Source of the DNA: Hyphomonas jannaschiana VP2
GTDB taxonomy: Bacteria > Pseudomonadota > Alphaproteobacteria > Caulobacterales > Hyphomonadaceae
DNA length: 64,000 nucleotides
Direction of reading: 5' to 3'
Assembly (NCBI RefSeq): GCF_000685215.1
Contig: NZ_ARYJ01000002.1
Location: 186,001 to 250,000, forward strand
Numbering within the stretch: the first letter of the stretch is position 1; the number at the start of each line of letters is the position of its first letter. Below, piece after piece: positions 7,915-17,149 of this stretch. The translations under genes and the position numbers were made by a program. Below the pieces are notes generated by a model. That model did not search any database. It was given only the letters and a program-made list of their open reading frames with translations, and was not told where the DNA came from.

Positions 7915-9249
7915 TTAATGGGCATGCGAACTTTCATGACCTGATACTTCCTTGTTGCGGACCTTGCCAAGATAGAGAGCCTCCAGGGCAAAGATCGCCG
8001 TCATGGATCCGATGGCAATGAGGATAATCGCGGGATCACTTGTCGCCTTTATAAAGATGAAAGCGCCGAGCGCTGCCGCATCGAACAGGATTGCCGAGAC
8101 AAGGATCCAGGCCCGCGCACCAACATCCGCGCGCAGATGGCGCAACACGCCAAAGTGAATAATAATGTCCATGACAAGATAATAGATCGCCCCAAGTGAT
8201 GCGATCCGGCCGAGGTCGAAGAAGGCGGCAAGAATGGCCGCGATAACAACGGTGTAGACCAGCATGTGTTTCTGAATCCCGCCCGGCATGCCGAAGTGCC
8301 TGTGAGGAATGAGTTTCATGTCGGTCAGCATTGCCAGCATGCGGGAAACCGCGAACACGCTGGCGAGCAGGCCCGATGCCGTCGCGATAATTGCGATAAT
8401 CACGGTGAAACCCACCCCGAGATCACCAAAGGCGGGACGTGAGGCTTCGGCGAGCGAGAAATCTTTTGCGGCGACGATTTCTTCCAGCGTCAGCGACGAC
8501 CCCACAGCAAAGGCGACGGACATATAGACGACAAGACAAATCGCCAGAGACCACATGATGGCGCGTCCGACATTCCTGCCGGGGTTCCTGACTTCCGCAC
8601 CGCTATTGGTGATTGTCGTAAATCCCTTGAAGGCAAGGACCGCCAGTGCGACACCGGCGAGGAAGCCGGCGGGACCGGTCCCGTCTTCCGTCGCAGAGCT
8701 CGCGGCTTCGAAGGAAAATCCAGACGCCCAGAGGGCGGCACCGGAAAATATCAGTATGCCGCCAACCTTCAGGACGGCTGCAATCTTCGAGACGCCGCCA
8801 ATGATCCTATTTCCGGCAATATTGACGAGAAATGCAACCGCGATCAACCCGACGGCAAGGACCGGGACGAGCGTGTCCGTATTTTCGATGTCGAACAATT
8901 GCAGCGAATAGGCGCCGAAGGTCCGGGCGACAAGGCTTTCATTGATGATCATCGACATCGTCATGAGGAGCGCGCTGGCGGCCGCGACCGTTGTAGGCCC
9001 GTAGGCTTTCTGCAGGATCATGGCGATGCCGCCGGACGAGGGATATTTGTCCGACATCTTGATATAAGTGTAAGCGCTGAACCCGCTGATGACCGCCGCA
9101 AGGAGGAAGGCGAGCGGAAAGGCCGGGCCGGAATATTGGGCGACCTGTCCGGTCAGGGCAAATATGCCTGCGCCGATCATCACACCGGTGCCCATGGCAA
9201 CGGTTCCGGCCAGGCTGAGCGACCCTTCCTTATAAGTCTCCGGTGTCAT
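7915..9249 (-). CDS. APC-family amino acid permease
   Basis: A 444-residue transporter with about 12 predicted membrane segments. The first helix carries the substrate-binding motif GTVAMGTGVMIGAGIFALTG (about 14-33), which defines the amino acid-polyamine-organocation family. The fold continues with YPSSGGIAMI and PGRNVGRAI. Its ATG overlaps the stop of the DUF411 gene (ATGA), showing translational coupling to a metal-binding protein. The substrate is unknown; the context suggests a link to metal stress rather than plain amino acid uptake. Confidence 0.88.
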   Translation of the reverse strand: MTPETYKEGSLSLAGTVAMGTGVMIGAGIFALTGQVAQYSGPAFPLAFLLAAVISGFSAYTYIKMSDKYPSSGGIAMILQKAYGPTTVAAASALLMTMSMIINESLVARTFGAYSLQLFDIENTDTLVPVLAVGLIAVAFLVNIAGNRIIGGVSKIAAVLKVGGILIFSGAALWASGFSFEAASSATEDGTGPAGFLAGVALAVLAFKGFTTITNSGAEVRNPGRNVGRAIMWSLAICLVVYMSVAFAVGSSLTLEEIVAAKDFSLAEASRPAFGDLGVGFTVIIAIIATASGLLASVFAVSRMLAMLTDMKLIPHRHFGMPGGIQKHMLVYTVVIAAILAAFFDLGRIASLGAIYYLVMDIIIHFGVLRHLRADVGARAWILVSAILFDAAALGAFIFIKATSDPAIILIAIGSMTAIFALEALYLGKVRNKEVSGHESSHAH

Positions 9250-9743
9250 GGCTCGCTGGCCTCGCTGGCCGGGAATCGTCCGACATAGCTCGAATAGGTG
9301 CGGGTAGTTCCGCTTCCGAACAGAATAACATCATAGGCATCTGGAGGGCCCTGCATTTCCATGCCGGGAGAGCCCAGAGGCATACCGGGAACCGACAGGC
9401 CGGCTGCATCGGGGCGCTCTGACATCAGGCGCCTGATGTCCGCAGCCGGCACATGTCCTTCGATCGCATATCCGGCAATTTCCGCCGTATGGCAGGAGGC
9501 AAGCCGGTCCGGCACGCTCAGCGACGCGCGGACGGGGGCGAGATCCTCCCGCTCGATTACACGCACTTCGAATCCGTCCCGCTGGAGATGTTTGACCCAG
9601 GCTGTGCAGCAGCCGCACCAGGGTGTCTTGTAGACGGTCATCGTTTCGGCCCTGGCGGTCCCGGAGCTAATGGCCAGCCATGCCAGTCCCGAAATCAGCG
9701 CAACCAGCGTGGCGCCCAACAGGCCCCCCATCCATTTTTTCAT
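9246..9743 (-). CDS. DUF411 metal-binding periplasmic protein
   Basis: A 165-residue protein with an N-terminal signal or anchor segment (MKKWMGGLLGATLVALISGL) and a DUF411 domain. The conserved KTPWCGCCTAWVKHL motif (about 39-53) holds the CxCC metal-binding cysteines, and SCHTAEIAGYAIEGHVPA follows at about 83-100. DUF411 proteins are common in copper and silver resistance clusters and are thought to bind metal in the periplasm. The C-terminal Met/Gly-rich stretch (GMPLGSPGMEM) could add Met ligands. It is translationally coupled to the downstream permease. Confidence 0.85.
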   Translation of the reverse strand: MKKWMGGLLGATLVALISGLAWLAISSGTARAETMTVYKTPWCGCCTAWVKHLQRDGFEVRVIEREDLAPVRASLSVPDRLASCHTAEIAGYAIEGHVPAADIRRLMSERPDAAGLSVPGMPLGSPGMEMQGPPDAYDVILFGSGTTRTYSSYVGRFPASEASEP

Positions 9744-9885
9744 GACGTCATCCTTTCAAACCCTCTCTTGGCGCAACACTACAGTGTTCCCAAAGAAAAT
9801 CGAGGCGGCGGCGAATGGCCACGCTCTGTCTTTCGAACCGGGAAGCAATACGGGTGTCGTATCTTTCCGGTCTCCGCAGTTGTTC

Positions 9886-10146
9886 TCAGCCGGAACGCAC
9901 ATTGCCGCGATTGAAATAATTGTAGAGCGGGACAAAAACCAGCGCGATATACCAGCCATAGAGATAGGACTCGATCAGTCCAAGGAAGAAACCCGGAACG
10001 GAAATAAAGGAAAATCCGGGCAGCAGGGATTCCCATGCAGCATGCATGTGAAGGCTTGCAGGTGTGACGAGGCCCCAGGCAATACATAGGGTAAATGTCA
10101 TGGCCAGGAATATGGATAGGGTATGCCCCAGTGGTTTGATTTTCAT
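9886..10146 (-). CDS. DUF5676 family small membrane protein
   Basis: An 86-residue protein with two hydrophobic segments (about 8-28 and 45-75) and the recurrent pattern LHMHAAWESLLPGF, then SYLYGWYIALVFVPLYNYF, which matches DUF5676. This family has no assigned function but recurs beside copper and other metal-resistance genes. The start has AAGGAGA in the leader. It belongs to the leftward copper run. Confidence 0.75.
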   Translation of the reverse strand: MKIKPLGHTLSIFLAMTFTLCIAWGLVTPASLHMHAAWESLLPGFSFISVPGFFLGLIESYLYGWYIALVFVPLYNYFNRGNVRSG

Positions 10147-10279
10147 GGCTGTCTCCTTCTCTTTCTTTGGAACACCTGTGGCATTCCTTCCATGACGTGT
10201 GGCCCTCGTCCCGTTCCCAATGGGAGTTTTCCGGGGTCAGCTCTTGTGATACGGCAGGTTGCCCCGAGTTGAGTTCCTG

Positions 10280-11332
10280 TCAGTGCGCATGGCTTTCATC
10301 CAGGGGGCTGGAAGACCAATGGATATGCGTGATTTTCCAACCGTCCTCATTCCGCATAAGAACCATGGTTTCCATGGACCGGAGGTGGACGGCCTCACCC
10401 TTGTATGTACCGTTCATCTCCGATTGCGAAATGACGGTCGCCATGTCGCCTGCCTGGAAGACTTTCCGGTCCTGTAGCTGAACATTCATCATGGTCATGA
10501 AGGACATGTCGGATTTCATGTGATGGCCGGCATATTCCTCGAAGGACAGCTCGGCCTGTCCGCCCTCCGCGATGACCGCGTCCGGTGCCATCATGGCGCG
10601 CAAGCCATCTTCATCACCTGACCGCAAGGCGGCCGAGAAGGCATCGGCCACGAATTCGGGCGGGCCGGTCTGGGCTGCCCCGGACACCCTCCCGGCATCT
10701 GCCTCATGATTGCTGCCGGGACCGTCCATGTGGCCGCCTTCCGCCATCTCGTCATGGTGCCCGTCGTCCATCTCGTCATCGGAGTGCTCATGGCCTGGCG
10801 CAGACGCCATTTCATCATGCCCGGCAGCGATGGCCGCCTCATCTGTCTTGCCACCATGATGATGATCGTGGCCTTGGCCTGTGACCTCGGGCAGACTCCT
10901 CACGCCAAGTCCATATCCGTAAACGATCTTCCCGCCCCACCAGGCTGTCGCGGTCAGCGCGAGGGCGGCGGCAGAAAGTGCGCCGACAAACAGGACCGAC
11001 GCAGATTTTGCGCGGGTTCGCCAGCGCCATACCGCAAGGAGCAGAATGGCCGATCCCGACGGCACCGCCCAGTTGCGGTGTGTCGTCATGGCAATGTGCG
11101 ACGGCTCATCATGATCGACCGAATAATAGGCCTGGAAGCCCGCGGCGATGGTCACCACGATCGAAGCGGCCGCAAAAGCAAGCAACCAGTCTGCCGCGGG
11201 CCGCAAGGATTGGGTCCAGCGGCCGGAAGGGAACACGCGACACAGGAGGTAGGATGCGGCGGCCGTCATGCTGAGGGCGTAGGCAAAATGGACCAGGATG
11301 GGGTGAATATTCGGTTCTATGAGGCCGTCCAA
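10280..11332 (-). CDS. DUF2231 membrane domain fused to a His-rich linker and an NTF2/SnoaL-like domain
   Basis: About 350 residues in three parts. The first is an N-terminal membrane domain with four helices starting NIHPILVHFAYALSM, the DUF2231 signature. The second is a linker of about 55 residues very rich in His, Asp, Glu and Met (GHDHHHGG, GHEHSDDEMDDGHHDEM). The third is a soluble domain (about 225-345) with VADAFSAALRSGDEDGL and WKITHIHWSSSP, like NTF2/SnoaL folds. A TTG start at 11332 is preferred because AGGAG lies seven bases upstream; the ATG at 11392 has none. The likely role is periplasmic or membrane metal handling, from the linker and its neighbours. Confidence 0.72.
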   Translation of the reverse strand: MDGLIEPNIHPILVHFAYALSMTAAASYLLCRVFPSGRWTQSLRPAADWLLAFAAASIVVTIAAGFQAYYSVDHDEPSHIAMTTHRNWAVPSGSAILLLAVWRWRTRAKSASVLFVGALSAAALALTATAWWGGKIVYGYGLGVRSLPEVTGQGHDHHHGGKTDEAAIAAGHDEMASAPGHEHSDDEMDDGHHDEMAEGGHMDGPGSNHEADAGRVSGAAQTGPPEFVADAFSAALRSGDEDGLRAMMAPDAVIAEGGQAELSFEEYAGHHMKSDMSFMTMMNVQLQDRKVFQAGDMATVISQSEMNGTYKGEAVHLRSMETMVLMRNEDGWKITHIHWSSSPLDESHAH

Positions 11333-11442
11333 GAAGGGCTCCTGTCTTGTTGCCGGGTCGTCAGGGCTTTCGGCATGCGGCCGGCAACCCATTCATTCTG
11401 GCAGGTGATACGCGCCGGATGCACATGTCCCTCGAAACCGGC

Positions 11443-11670
11443 TCACCCGGCATCATCGAGCTCGCGTTTGCGCCTTTCGAACTCGTCCTGGTCGATCTCG
11501 CCCCTGGCGTAACGGCGTTTGAGAATTTCAAGCGGTGTTTCCGGATCAGACGGGGGATCGCGCCTCCGGCCTGGGAGCGAGCGAAGCAGGAGACCGGCAA
11601 AAAGAATGATTCCGCCCCAGACGATGAGGCCGCCGACACCGCCGGGCATCCAGTGATTCATGTTTGCCAT
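11443..11670 (-). CDS. SHOCT-domain small membrane protein
   Basis: A 75-residue protein with one transmembrane helix (about 12-30) and a C-terminal SHOCT motif, PLEILKRRYARGEIDQDEFE (about 46-65). SHOCT motifs are short oligomerisation elements often found at the C-terminus of small bacterial membrane proteins. It lies between copB and the DUF2231 fusion gene, as often seen in alphaproteobacterial copper clusters. Confidence 0.82.
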   Translation of the reverse strand: MANMNHWMPGGVGGLIVWGGIILFAGLLLRSLPGRRRDPPSDPETPLEILKRRYARGEIDQDEFERRKRELDDAG

Positions 11671-11688
11671 CCGATCCTCCGGTCTGCT

Positions 11689-12501
11689 TCAGAACCAAGT
11701 GCGGATACCGCCCACCACGACCACCTGGTCCGGGTCTCCGCCAGCTACTCTGGTATAGTCTCGGGAACCGCCAAATTCAGATTGCCACTCGACGCCTACA
11801 TAAGGCGCCAGTTCCCGGACGAATTCATATCGTAACCTCAGGCCTGCATCGATCGAATTCAGGCCCGAGCCGGTCTCGCGTTCGGCAATGTCCTGCGCGG
11901 AGAAGTTCGCCTCGATGCGGGGCTGCAGAATCAGACGCTGCGTCAGCAGAAACTCGTATTCTGCTTCGAAGCGGGCTGTCAGGTCACCTTTTTCACTGAG
12001 AAAAGCCGAGGCATCGATCTCGAACCAGTAGGGTGCCAATCCTTGGAGCGCCAGTACGCCATGGGTCAGGCCATGGGGTTCGAAATCATGCCGCACGCCG
12101 GCTTGAAGGTTCCAATAGGGAGAGATTGCGCGGGAATACAGCGCCTGGAGCTCGGCGTCTTCGGTACCGTCGCCATTCAGGGAAGTACGTCCCTCGGACT
12201 TTATCCAGAGCTTGTTGATATCATCGCCCCAACTGGCCTGGCCGTTCCAGTACAGGGATTCCGATTCGTCAGAAAACTGCGCTTCGAGCTGGTTGAACAG
12301 AACATAAAAGGAATTCTGTGCGCCGCCTCCGGCCTGAACCGCCCTGCGGGCATCAGCCATTGTTTCCTTTCCGAAATAGGCGTCGGCCTGTGACCAGGGC
12401 TTTTCAGAAGAAGACGGCGGCTGATCATCATGTGCTTGCGCTGATGCGCTTGTCGTAACGGCGATTGCGGCGAGCGCTGCGAACATCACCTTGCGCATCA
12501 C
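11689..12501 (-). CDS. copB: Copper resistance protein B (outer membrane)
   Basis: A 270-residue protein with a signal peptide ending near TTSASAQA. The body is a CopB/PcoB beta-barrel: RAISPYWNLQAGVRHDFEP, APYWFEIDASAFLSEKGD, LILQPRIEANFSAQD, and a C-terminal aromatic residue (TWF) as in outer-membrane barrels. The Met/His-rich N-terminal region of some homologues is nearly absent. The start overlaps the copA stop by four bases, so translation is coupled. CopB is thought to bind copper at or export it through the outer membrane. Confidence 0.92.
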   Translation of the reverse strand: MMRKVMFAALAAIAVTTSASAQAHDDQPPSSSEKPWSQADAYFGKETMADARRAVQAGGGAQNSFYVLFNQLEAQFSDESESLYWNGQASWGDDINKLWIKSEGRTSLNGDGTEDAELQALYSRAISPYWNLQAGVRHDFEPHGLTHGVLALQGLAPYWFEIDASAFLSEKGDLTARFEAEYEFLLTQRLILQPRIEANFSAQDIAERETGSGLNSIDAGLRLRYEFVRELAPYVGVEWQSEFGGSRDYTRVAGGDPDQVVVVGGIRTWF

Positions 12502-14453
12502 TTCATCTCCTCAGGCTTGTCATGGCCCATGGCGGAGTGGTCCATCATATCGTGATCCATCGGCATTTCGTGCTCCATAGGCATGTCATGCCCCATCATG
12601 TCATGGTCCATTGGCATCTTGTCCGTGGACGGCAGGACGGACACGACCTGCATCATGCCGGCATGCATGTGGTAGAGCAGGTGGCAGTGAAAGGCCCAGT
12701 CGCCGACATGTTCTGCCGAAACGTCAACGCTCAGCTTTTCTGCGGGTTTGACGACCACGGTATGCTTGCGCGGCTTATGATCTCCTCCTCCGTTGACGAG
12801 GTCGAAGAACATCCCATGGAGATGGATCGGGTGTGGCATCATTGTATCGTTGATGAGGGTCAATCGGACACGTTCGCCTTCGCGAAACCGGATGGACTGC
12901 GTGACTTCTGAAAACTTCACGCCGTCGAATGACCACATATAGCGTTCCATATTGGAGGTGAGGTGTATGACGACTTCTCTCTGCGGTGATCGGGAGTCGG
13001 GATTCGGCTCGAGGCTGCGAAGCTGAGAATAGGTCAGTGTACGGTGCGGCTGATCGGATAATCCAATGCCCGGCTCATTAAGCCGGCTTGAGGGCATGGC
13101 CGCAATGTTTGCAACGCCAGGTCCCTTTTTGAGAGACGCTTCAACACTCGCCAGTTGCGTTGGAGGGCCGTGCGGATCCGGGCCCATAGCCGTAAGTGGC
13201 ATATCCCCATGTGTCATGTGATCCATGCTCGACATACCAGACATGTCGGACATGGTGGGCCTGTTTTCCATATCGCTCATGCCGGCCATGCTCTTATGGC
13301 TCATGCCCATGTCCTTCATCGTCAGTGATGGGACAGGCCGCAGGTCCGGAACCGCCGCACGCAGGCCGGGTCGAGGGCCGAGGGTGGCGACGGCTTGACC
13401 AGAACGGTCAATTGACTCGGCGACGAAGGCGTAGGTCTGATCATCTTCAGGAGCAACGATAACATCATAAGTCTCTGCGACGCCCATCTGGAACTCGTCC
13501 GTCTCGATTGGCTGAATATTCAGACCGTCGGATTGCACAACGGTCATTGGAAGACCCGGAATGCGCACATTGAAGAGCGACATGGCTGATGCATTGATAA
13601 TCCGCAGTCTGACGCGCTCGCCGGGATGGAACACGATATTGAAATTCTCAGCGGTGGAATGACCGTTTATGAGATAGGTGTAGGTCGGTGCCCCAACGTC
13701 TGCGAGATCGCGCGGGGACATACGCATTTTGCCCCACATGGCGCGATCTTTCAGCGTGTCACTGAATCCGCTATTGGCGGCATCCCTCAAAAAGTCGGGA
13801 AGGGTCCTGCGCTGGAAGTTCAGGCTTTCGGCATTATTCTTGAGCTTTGCATAAATCCGGTGCGGGTCTGTGAAGGACCAGTCACTGAGCACCAGAACGT
13901 ATTCCCGGTCGTAGGCGATGGGATCCCTCTCTGACGGTTCGATGATGATCGGGCCATAATGCCCTAGTTGTTCCTGCAGGCCGGAATGGGAATGATACCA
14001 GTACGTGCCATTCTGTCGGACCGGAAACTGGTAGCGGTATGTCTTGCCAGGTTTTATGCCTGGAAACGTAACACCCGGTACACCATCCATCTGGAACGGG
14101 ACAAGCAGGCCGTGCCAATGAACAGACGTGTCTTCCTGAAGCTTGTTGGTGACATTCAACGTCACCGTCTCGCCTTCGCGAAAGCGAAGCAGCGGGCCCG
14201 GCAGCTGTCCATTGATGCCGACGGCCTTTCCGGTCTTACCGTTGATGCGTACCGGAAACTCTGCAATCTCCAGATCGAAGGCGGTACCTGAGGCCGAAGT
14301 AATTCCCAGGTTTCCGTCACTGGAGGAGCGGGCCCACGCTGGAAGCATACCAGCTACCCCGAGAGCAGCGCCTGCTCCCAGCGTGTAGTGCAGCAGATGT
14401 CGTCTTGAAAGCATATCGGTATCCAACAATTCGTGTTGGCTACTGTTACGCAT
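12498..14453 (-). CDS. copA: Copper resistance multicopper oxidase CopA/PcoA
   Basis: A 651-residue periplasmic multicopper oxidase with a twin-arginine signal (SRRHLLHYTLGAGAALG). Copper-binding motifs are visible: HWHGLLVPFQMDGVPG and YWYHSHSG in the first cupredoxin domain, and HPIHLHGMFF and HCHLLYHMHAGMMQV at the C-terminus. A Met-rich insert (about 295-345; MGMSHKSMAGMSDM, MSGMSSMDHM) and a Met/His-rich C-terminal tail (MDHDMMGHDM) match the CopA/PcoA type. It oxidises Cu(I) and sequesters copper. ATGs at 14453 and 14414 are both possible starts; neither has a strong ribosome-binding site. Confidence 0.95.
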   Translation of the reverse strand: MRNSSQHELLDTDMLSRRHLLHYTLGAGAALGVAGMLPAWARSSSDGNLGITSASGTAFDLEIAEFPVRINGKTGKAVGINGQLPGPLLRFREGETVTLNVTNKLQEDTSVHWHGLLVPFQMDGVPGVTFPGIKPGKTYRYQFPVRQNGTYWYHSHSGLQEQLGHYGPIIIEPSERDPIAYDREYVLVLSDWSFTDPHRIYAKLKNNAESLNFQRRTLPDFLRDAANSGFSDTLKDRAMWGKMRMSPRDLADVGAPTYTYLINGHSTAENFNIVFHPGERVRLRIINASAMSLFNVRIPGLPMTVVQSDGLNIQPIETDEFQMGVAETYDVIVAPEDDQTYAFVAESIDRSGQAVATLGPRPGLRAAVPDLRPVPSLTMKDMGMSHKSMAGMSDMENRPTMSDMSGMSSMDHMTHGDMPLTAMGPDPHGPPTQLASVEASLKKGPGVANIAAMPSSRLNEPGIGLSDQPHRTLTYSQLRSLEPNPDSRSPQREVVIHLTSNMERYMWSFDGVKFSEVTQSIRFREGERVRLTLINDTMMPHPIHLHGMFFDLVNGGGDHKPRKHTVVVKPAEKLSVDVSAEHVGDWAFHCHLLYHMHAGMMQVVSVLPSTDKMPMDHDMMGHDMPMEHEMPMDHDMMDHSAMGHDKPEEMK

Positions 14454-14480
14454 TCGCGCAGCAAGACCCTCAGGTCTGAC

Positions 14481-14921
14481 TCAGTTCGGCTCATTGCCGG
14501 AGGACTCTTCGTCGTCGGGGACCAGTGCCTCGATTACTTCGCGAGCGCTGACGCGCCTTATGGCAACAATCTCGGGAACATCTTCATTCGAGTAATCGAA
14601 AATGAACTCGACCGGGTCGCCAGGTGCAAATCCGCTGACATCGACATGGTGCGCGACGGAAAAGTTCATCTGCATGATCGGCCAGCCGGTTTCGTTGACC
14701 GGAGTGTGAGTGATCTCTATGGTCCGGTTTGCGGAATCCAGCGAAAGGATCGACCCAAAGGCTGGTGCGACCCTCGGGCCGAGCGTGTCCGGACTTGCCA
14801 TGTCTTCCTGTGAAACAGGTGCGGCTGGCGCACAAGACGTAAGACTGAAAGGAGCAAGCGCCAGTGCTCCAACAAAAAAGGCATGTTTGATCACTTGAAT
14901 TTTACCCCCCCGTTGCTTCAT
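14481..14921 (-). CDS. CusF-like periplasmic copper-binding lipoprotein
   Basis: A 146-residue protein with a lipoprotein signal (lipobox LTSC). The CusF-like domain carries the ligand pattern ITHTPVNETGWPIMQMNFSV: one His, then W..M.M, equivalent to the His-Trp-Met-Met site of CusF. It is followed by FAPGDPVEFIFDY. It should bind Cu(I) or Ag(I) in the periplasm and pass it on. A GTG at 14894 preceded by a G-run would give a shorter, more typical signal peptide and may be the true start. It is the first gene of the leftward copper operon, 27 bases before copA. Confidence 0.82.
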   Translation of the reverse strand: MKQRGGKIQVIKHAFFVGALALAPFSLTSCAPAAPVSQEDMASPDTLGPRVAPAFGSILSLDSANRTIEITHTPVNETGWPIMQMNFSVAHHVDVSGFAPGDPVEFIFDYSNEDVPEIVAIRRVSAREVIEALVPDDEESSGNEPN

Positions 14922-15367
14922 CCGGCCATCCTAGGCGACCCGGACCAAATTAGATTGATATCGGCTAAATACGTGCCAGATACTGATCTCCCTCATATCG
15001 TCAAAAGCGATCAAATTCCACTTGAACATTGGAGTAGGACCGGAATAGCCGATCGGGGAGCTATTGACATTTGGCAGTCCGGTGGGGGCCGACATATGAA
15101 CGGGGTGTGTGTCATGAACGATTTGTTCAGACTGGCGTTGGTGAAGAATGACAGGTCTTCCCGGACACTCGCCTCGCGTTCAACCAAAGGCCCTCAAACT
15201 TGCAGGACCGGTCATCGGCAGTGTGCGGGCAGACAATGTGGTGGGTGCCGAAATATTTTTCCGACCCTGGTGATTTGCGAGGTTCTTGCGATGGCGTGAT
15301 CTTTTGGAGTGAAATGGTTCGTAGAGCGAATAATGCCGAACCGCGGAAAAGTGTGATGCACGAGTGA
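14922..15367. other. Intergenic stretch upstream of the copper operon
   Basis: About 446 bases between the copper operon start and the cecR 3-prime end. A rightward open frame at 14883-15299 has no family resemblance and overlaps the lipoprotein start, so it is not called. The copper operon promoter must lie here, but no CueR-like or CopY-like inverted repeat was found by eye. Confidence 0.5.
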
Positions 15368-16021
15368 CTACAGATATTGCAGTAAACGGATATTTTCACG
15401 GATTGCAGTCGTGATCAGGGCTATCTCCTGAGCACCCAGGTCTTCCCGTTCAAGTGTTCGCAGGGAGAGCGCCCTGGCCGCGCGAAAAGCCAGCGCCTGG
15501 CCAACCAGAGTCAGTCCTCTGATGCGCGCGGTTTGGGACGCAGCGTCGTCACCGCTCGCGATTGCCGTTAGATGAACTACCGCCCGGAAGAAGCGACCAA
15601 TATCGCTGGCGTACAGGATCTCAAATGCTTTGGTTGGGACGGCCTGCTCGCGTAATGTAAAACGGGCCCAGGTTTCACTATCATTGCTGGCGAGCATCAT
15701 GACAAAGGGCGTGAATATCTCTTCGAGCAGCGAGATGGCGCGTTTGCGGGAAAGTTTGTCGCTGTAGATTTGGGTTTCGAAAGCATCGAGTGCCGGGCCA
15801 AGTTTCCTGGACACTTGCTCTGCAATTGTTTCTGCAGCGGCGAGATAGAGATTTTCCTTGGTCTTGAAATGGTATGGAATTGCGCCGAGCGATGCGCCTG
15901 CCTTGCTTGAAATGGCGCGCGTGGACGTTCCATCATAGCCTGCAAGACCGAATAATTCGATGGCGGCCTGAACTAGCTGGTCGCGTGTTTCGATGCTTCT
16001 GGAGTCGTCGGGTTTGGACAT
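15368..16021 (-). CDS. cecR: TetR-family regulator CecR-like
   Basis: A 217-residue regulator. The N-terminal TetR HTH is clear (TRDQLVQAAIELFGLAGYDG, then AGASLGAIPYHFKTKENLYL). The C-terminal domain resembles that of CecR (YbiH): ETWARFTLREQAVPTKAFEILY and RIRGLTLVGQALAFRAAR. It is the last gene of the ybhGFSR-like operon, abutting ybhR without a gap. In E. coli CecR controls the same transporter genes, so autoregulation of this operon is likely. Confidence 0.85.
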   Translation of the reverse strand: MSKPDDSRSIETRDQLVQAAIELFGLAGYDGTSTRAISSKAGASLGAIPYHFKTKENLYLAAAETIAEQVSRKLGPALDAFETQIYSDKLSRKRAISLLEEIFTPFVMMLASNDSETWARFTLREQAVPTKAFEILYASDIGRFFRAVVHLTAIASGDDAASQTARIRGLTLVGQALAFRAARALSLRTLEREDLGAQEIALITTAIRENIRLLQYL

Positions 16022-17149
16022 TCATGAAACCTTTTTTCTGAGCAGCCAAGCCGATGCCGGAAGCGTTATGGTTGCTATCAGCACAAGTGGAAATGTGTTG
16101 CGAGCCACTTCAAAGAGAGGAAGGTCTTTCAGGAAGACGCCCTGTGCGACGACAAGAAAATGACGGAGCGGATTTATCTGCGTCGCCAGTTGCATCCAGT
16201 CCGGCATGTTTTCAACTGGAGACATGAAGCCTGACAGCAGGACGGCGGGCGACGCGAAAACAAATGCGCCCAATATCGCCTGTTGTTGCGTGGCAGAAAT
16301 CGCCGAGATGAAAAGTCCAATTCCGATCACTGCGAGCAAATAGAAGAACATCGACCCATAGAGCGCAAACAATGACCCCGCAAAAGGGATTTTGAATCCG
16401 AATACTGCAACAAGGATAAAGAAAGTCCCGTGCAGATAGCCGAAGATCAGGCCCGGGGCAGACTTACCTACGACGATCTCAAGCGGCCTGAGGGGGGAGA
16501 CCAGCAACTGGTCGAAGGTTCCAAGCTCGCGCTCCCGAGCGACCGACAGGGCCGTCACAATGATCGTGGTCAGCAGCGTAATGGTCGCGACCAGTCCGGG
16601 GAGTGTGAACCATGTATATTCAAGATTGGGATTGAACCAGTGCCGGACGCGCAAGACGTCAGGCGTTTCATGTCCCGCATACGCCGCCGCCGATACTCGC
16701 GAAATAATCGATGAAAGGTATGAATTCACAATCTGCGACGCATTGGACTTTCTGCCGTCCAGAATGATCTGTACGTCTGCCGACTCGCCGGCCTCTATCC
16801 GACGGGTGAAGTCCTGGCCAATATGAACAACGGCAATGACGCGCTGACCGTCGATCATCTCCCTGATCTGGTTAACCGATTGCAAGCGAATTACGTCATC
16901 AAAAGGCGACGCGCCGAGAATGCCAGCTTCGACCTCTCTGCCCCGGTTCCCGGTGTCGAGATTGAGAACAGCGATATCGAGATTGCGGACTTCCATCGTC
17001 ATTGCGAATGCAAAGATCACGAGTTGCAGAAGGGGTGGAACCAGAATCACAGCCCGTCCCTTGGGGTCGCGCCAGATAGCAAGCATTTCCTTGATGATGA
17101 GAGACACGATGCGGCGCCACATGTCAGGCGATCCGCTTCGGTGTGGCAA
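16022..17149 (-). CDS. ybhR: ABC-2 type exporter permease, YbhR-like
   Basis: A 375-residue ABC-2 permease: one N-terminal helix (about 25-48), a large periplasmic loop, then five helices from about 175, with the family pattern LVATITLLTTIIVTALSVAR and REREL.TFDQLLVSPLRPLE. It overlaps the YbhS-like gene by 26 bases and abuts cecR. It should form a heterodimeric membrane channel with the YbhS-like protein, driven by the double ATPase and linked to the YbhG-like adaptor. Confidence 0.88.
   Translation of the reverse strand: MPHRSGSPDMWRRIVSLIIKEMLAIWRDPKGRAVILVPPLLQLVIFAFAMTMEVRNLDIAVLNLDTGNRGREVEAGILGASPFDDVIRLQSVNQIREMIDGQRVIAVVHIGQDFTRRIEAGESADVQIILDGRKSNASQIVNSYLSSIISRVSAAAYAGHETPDVLRVRHWFNPNLEYTWFTLPGLVATITLLTTIIVTALSVARERELGTFDQLLVSPLRPLEIVVGKSAPGLIFGYLHGTFFILVAVFGFKIPFAGSLFALYGSMFFYLLAVIGIGLFISAISATQQQAILGAFVFASPAVLLSGFMSPVENMPDWMQLATQINPLRHFLVVAQGVFLKDLPLFEVARNTFPLVLIATITLPASAWLLRKKVS

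Noticed and set aside
14883-15299. 138-codon frame divergent from the copper operon
   Set aside because: Overlaps the CusF-like gene start and shows no recognisable domain or coding bias.
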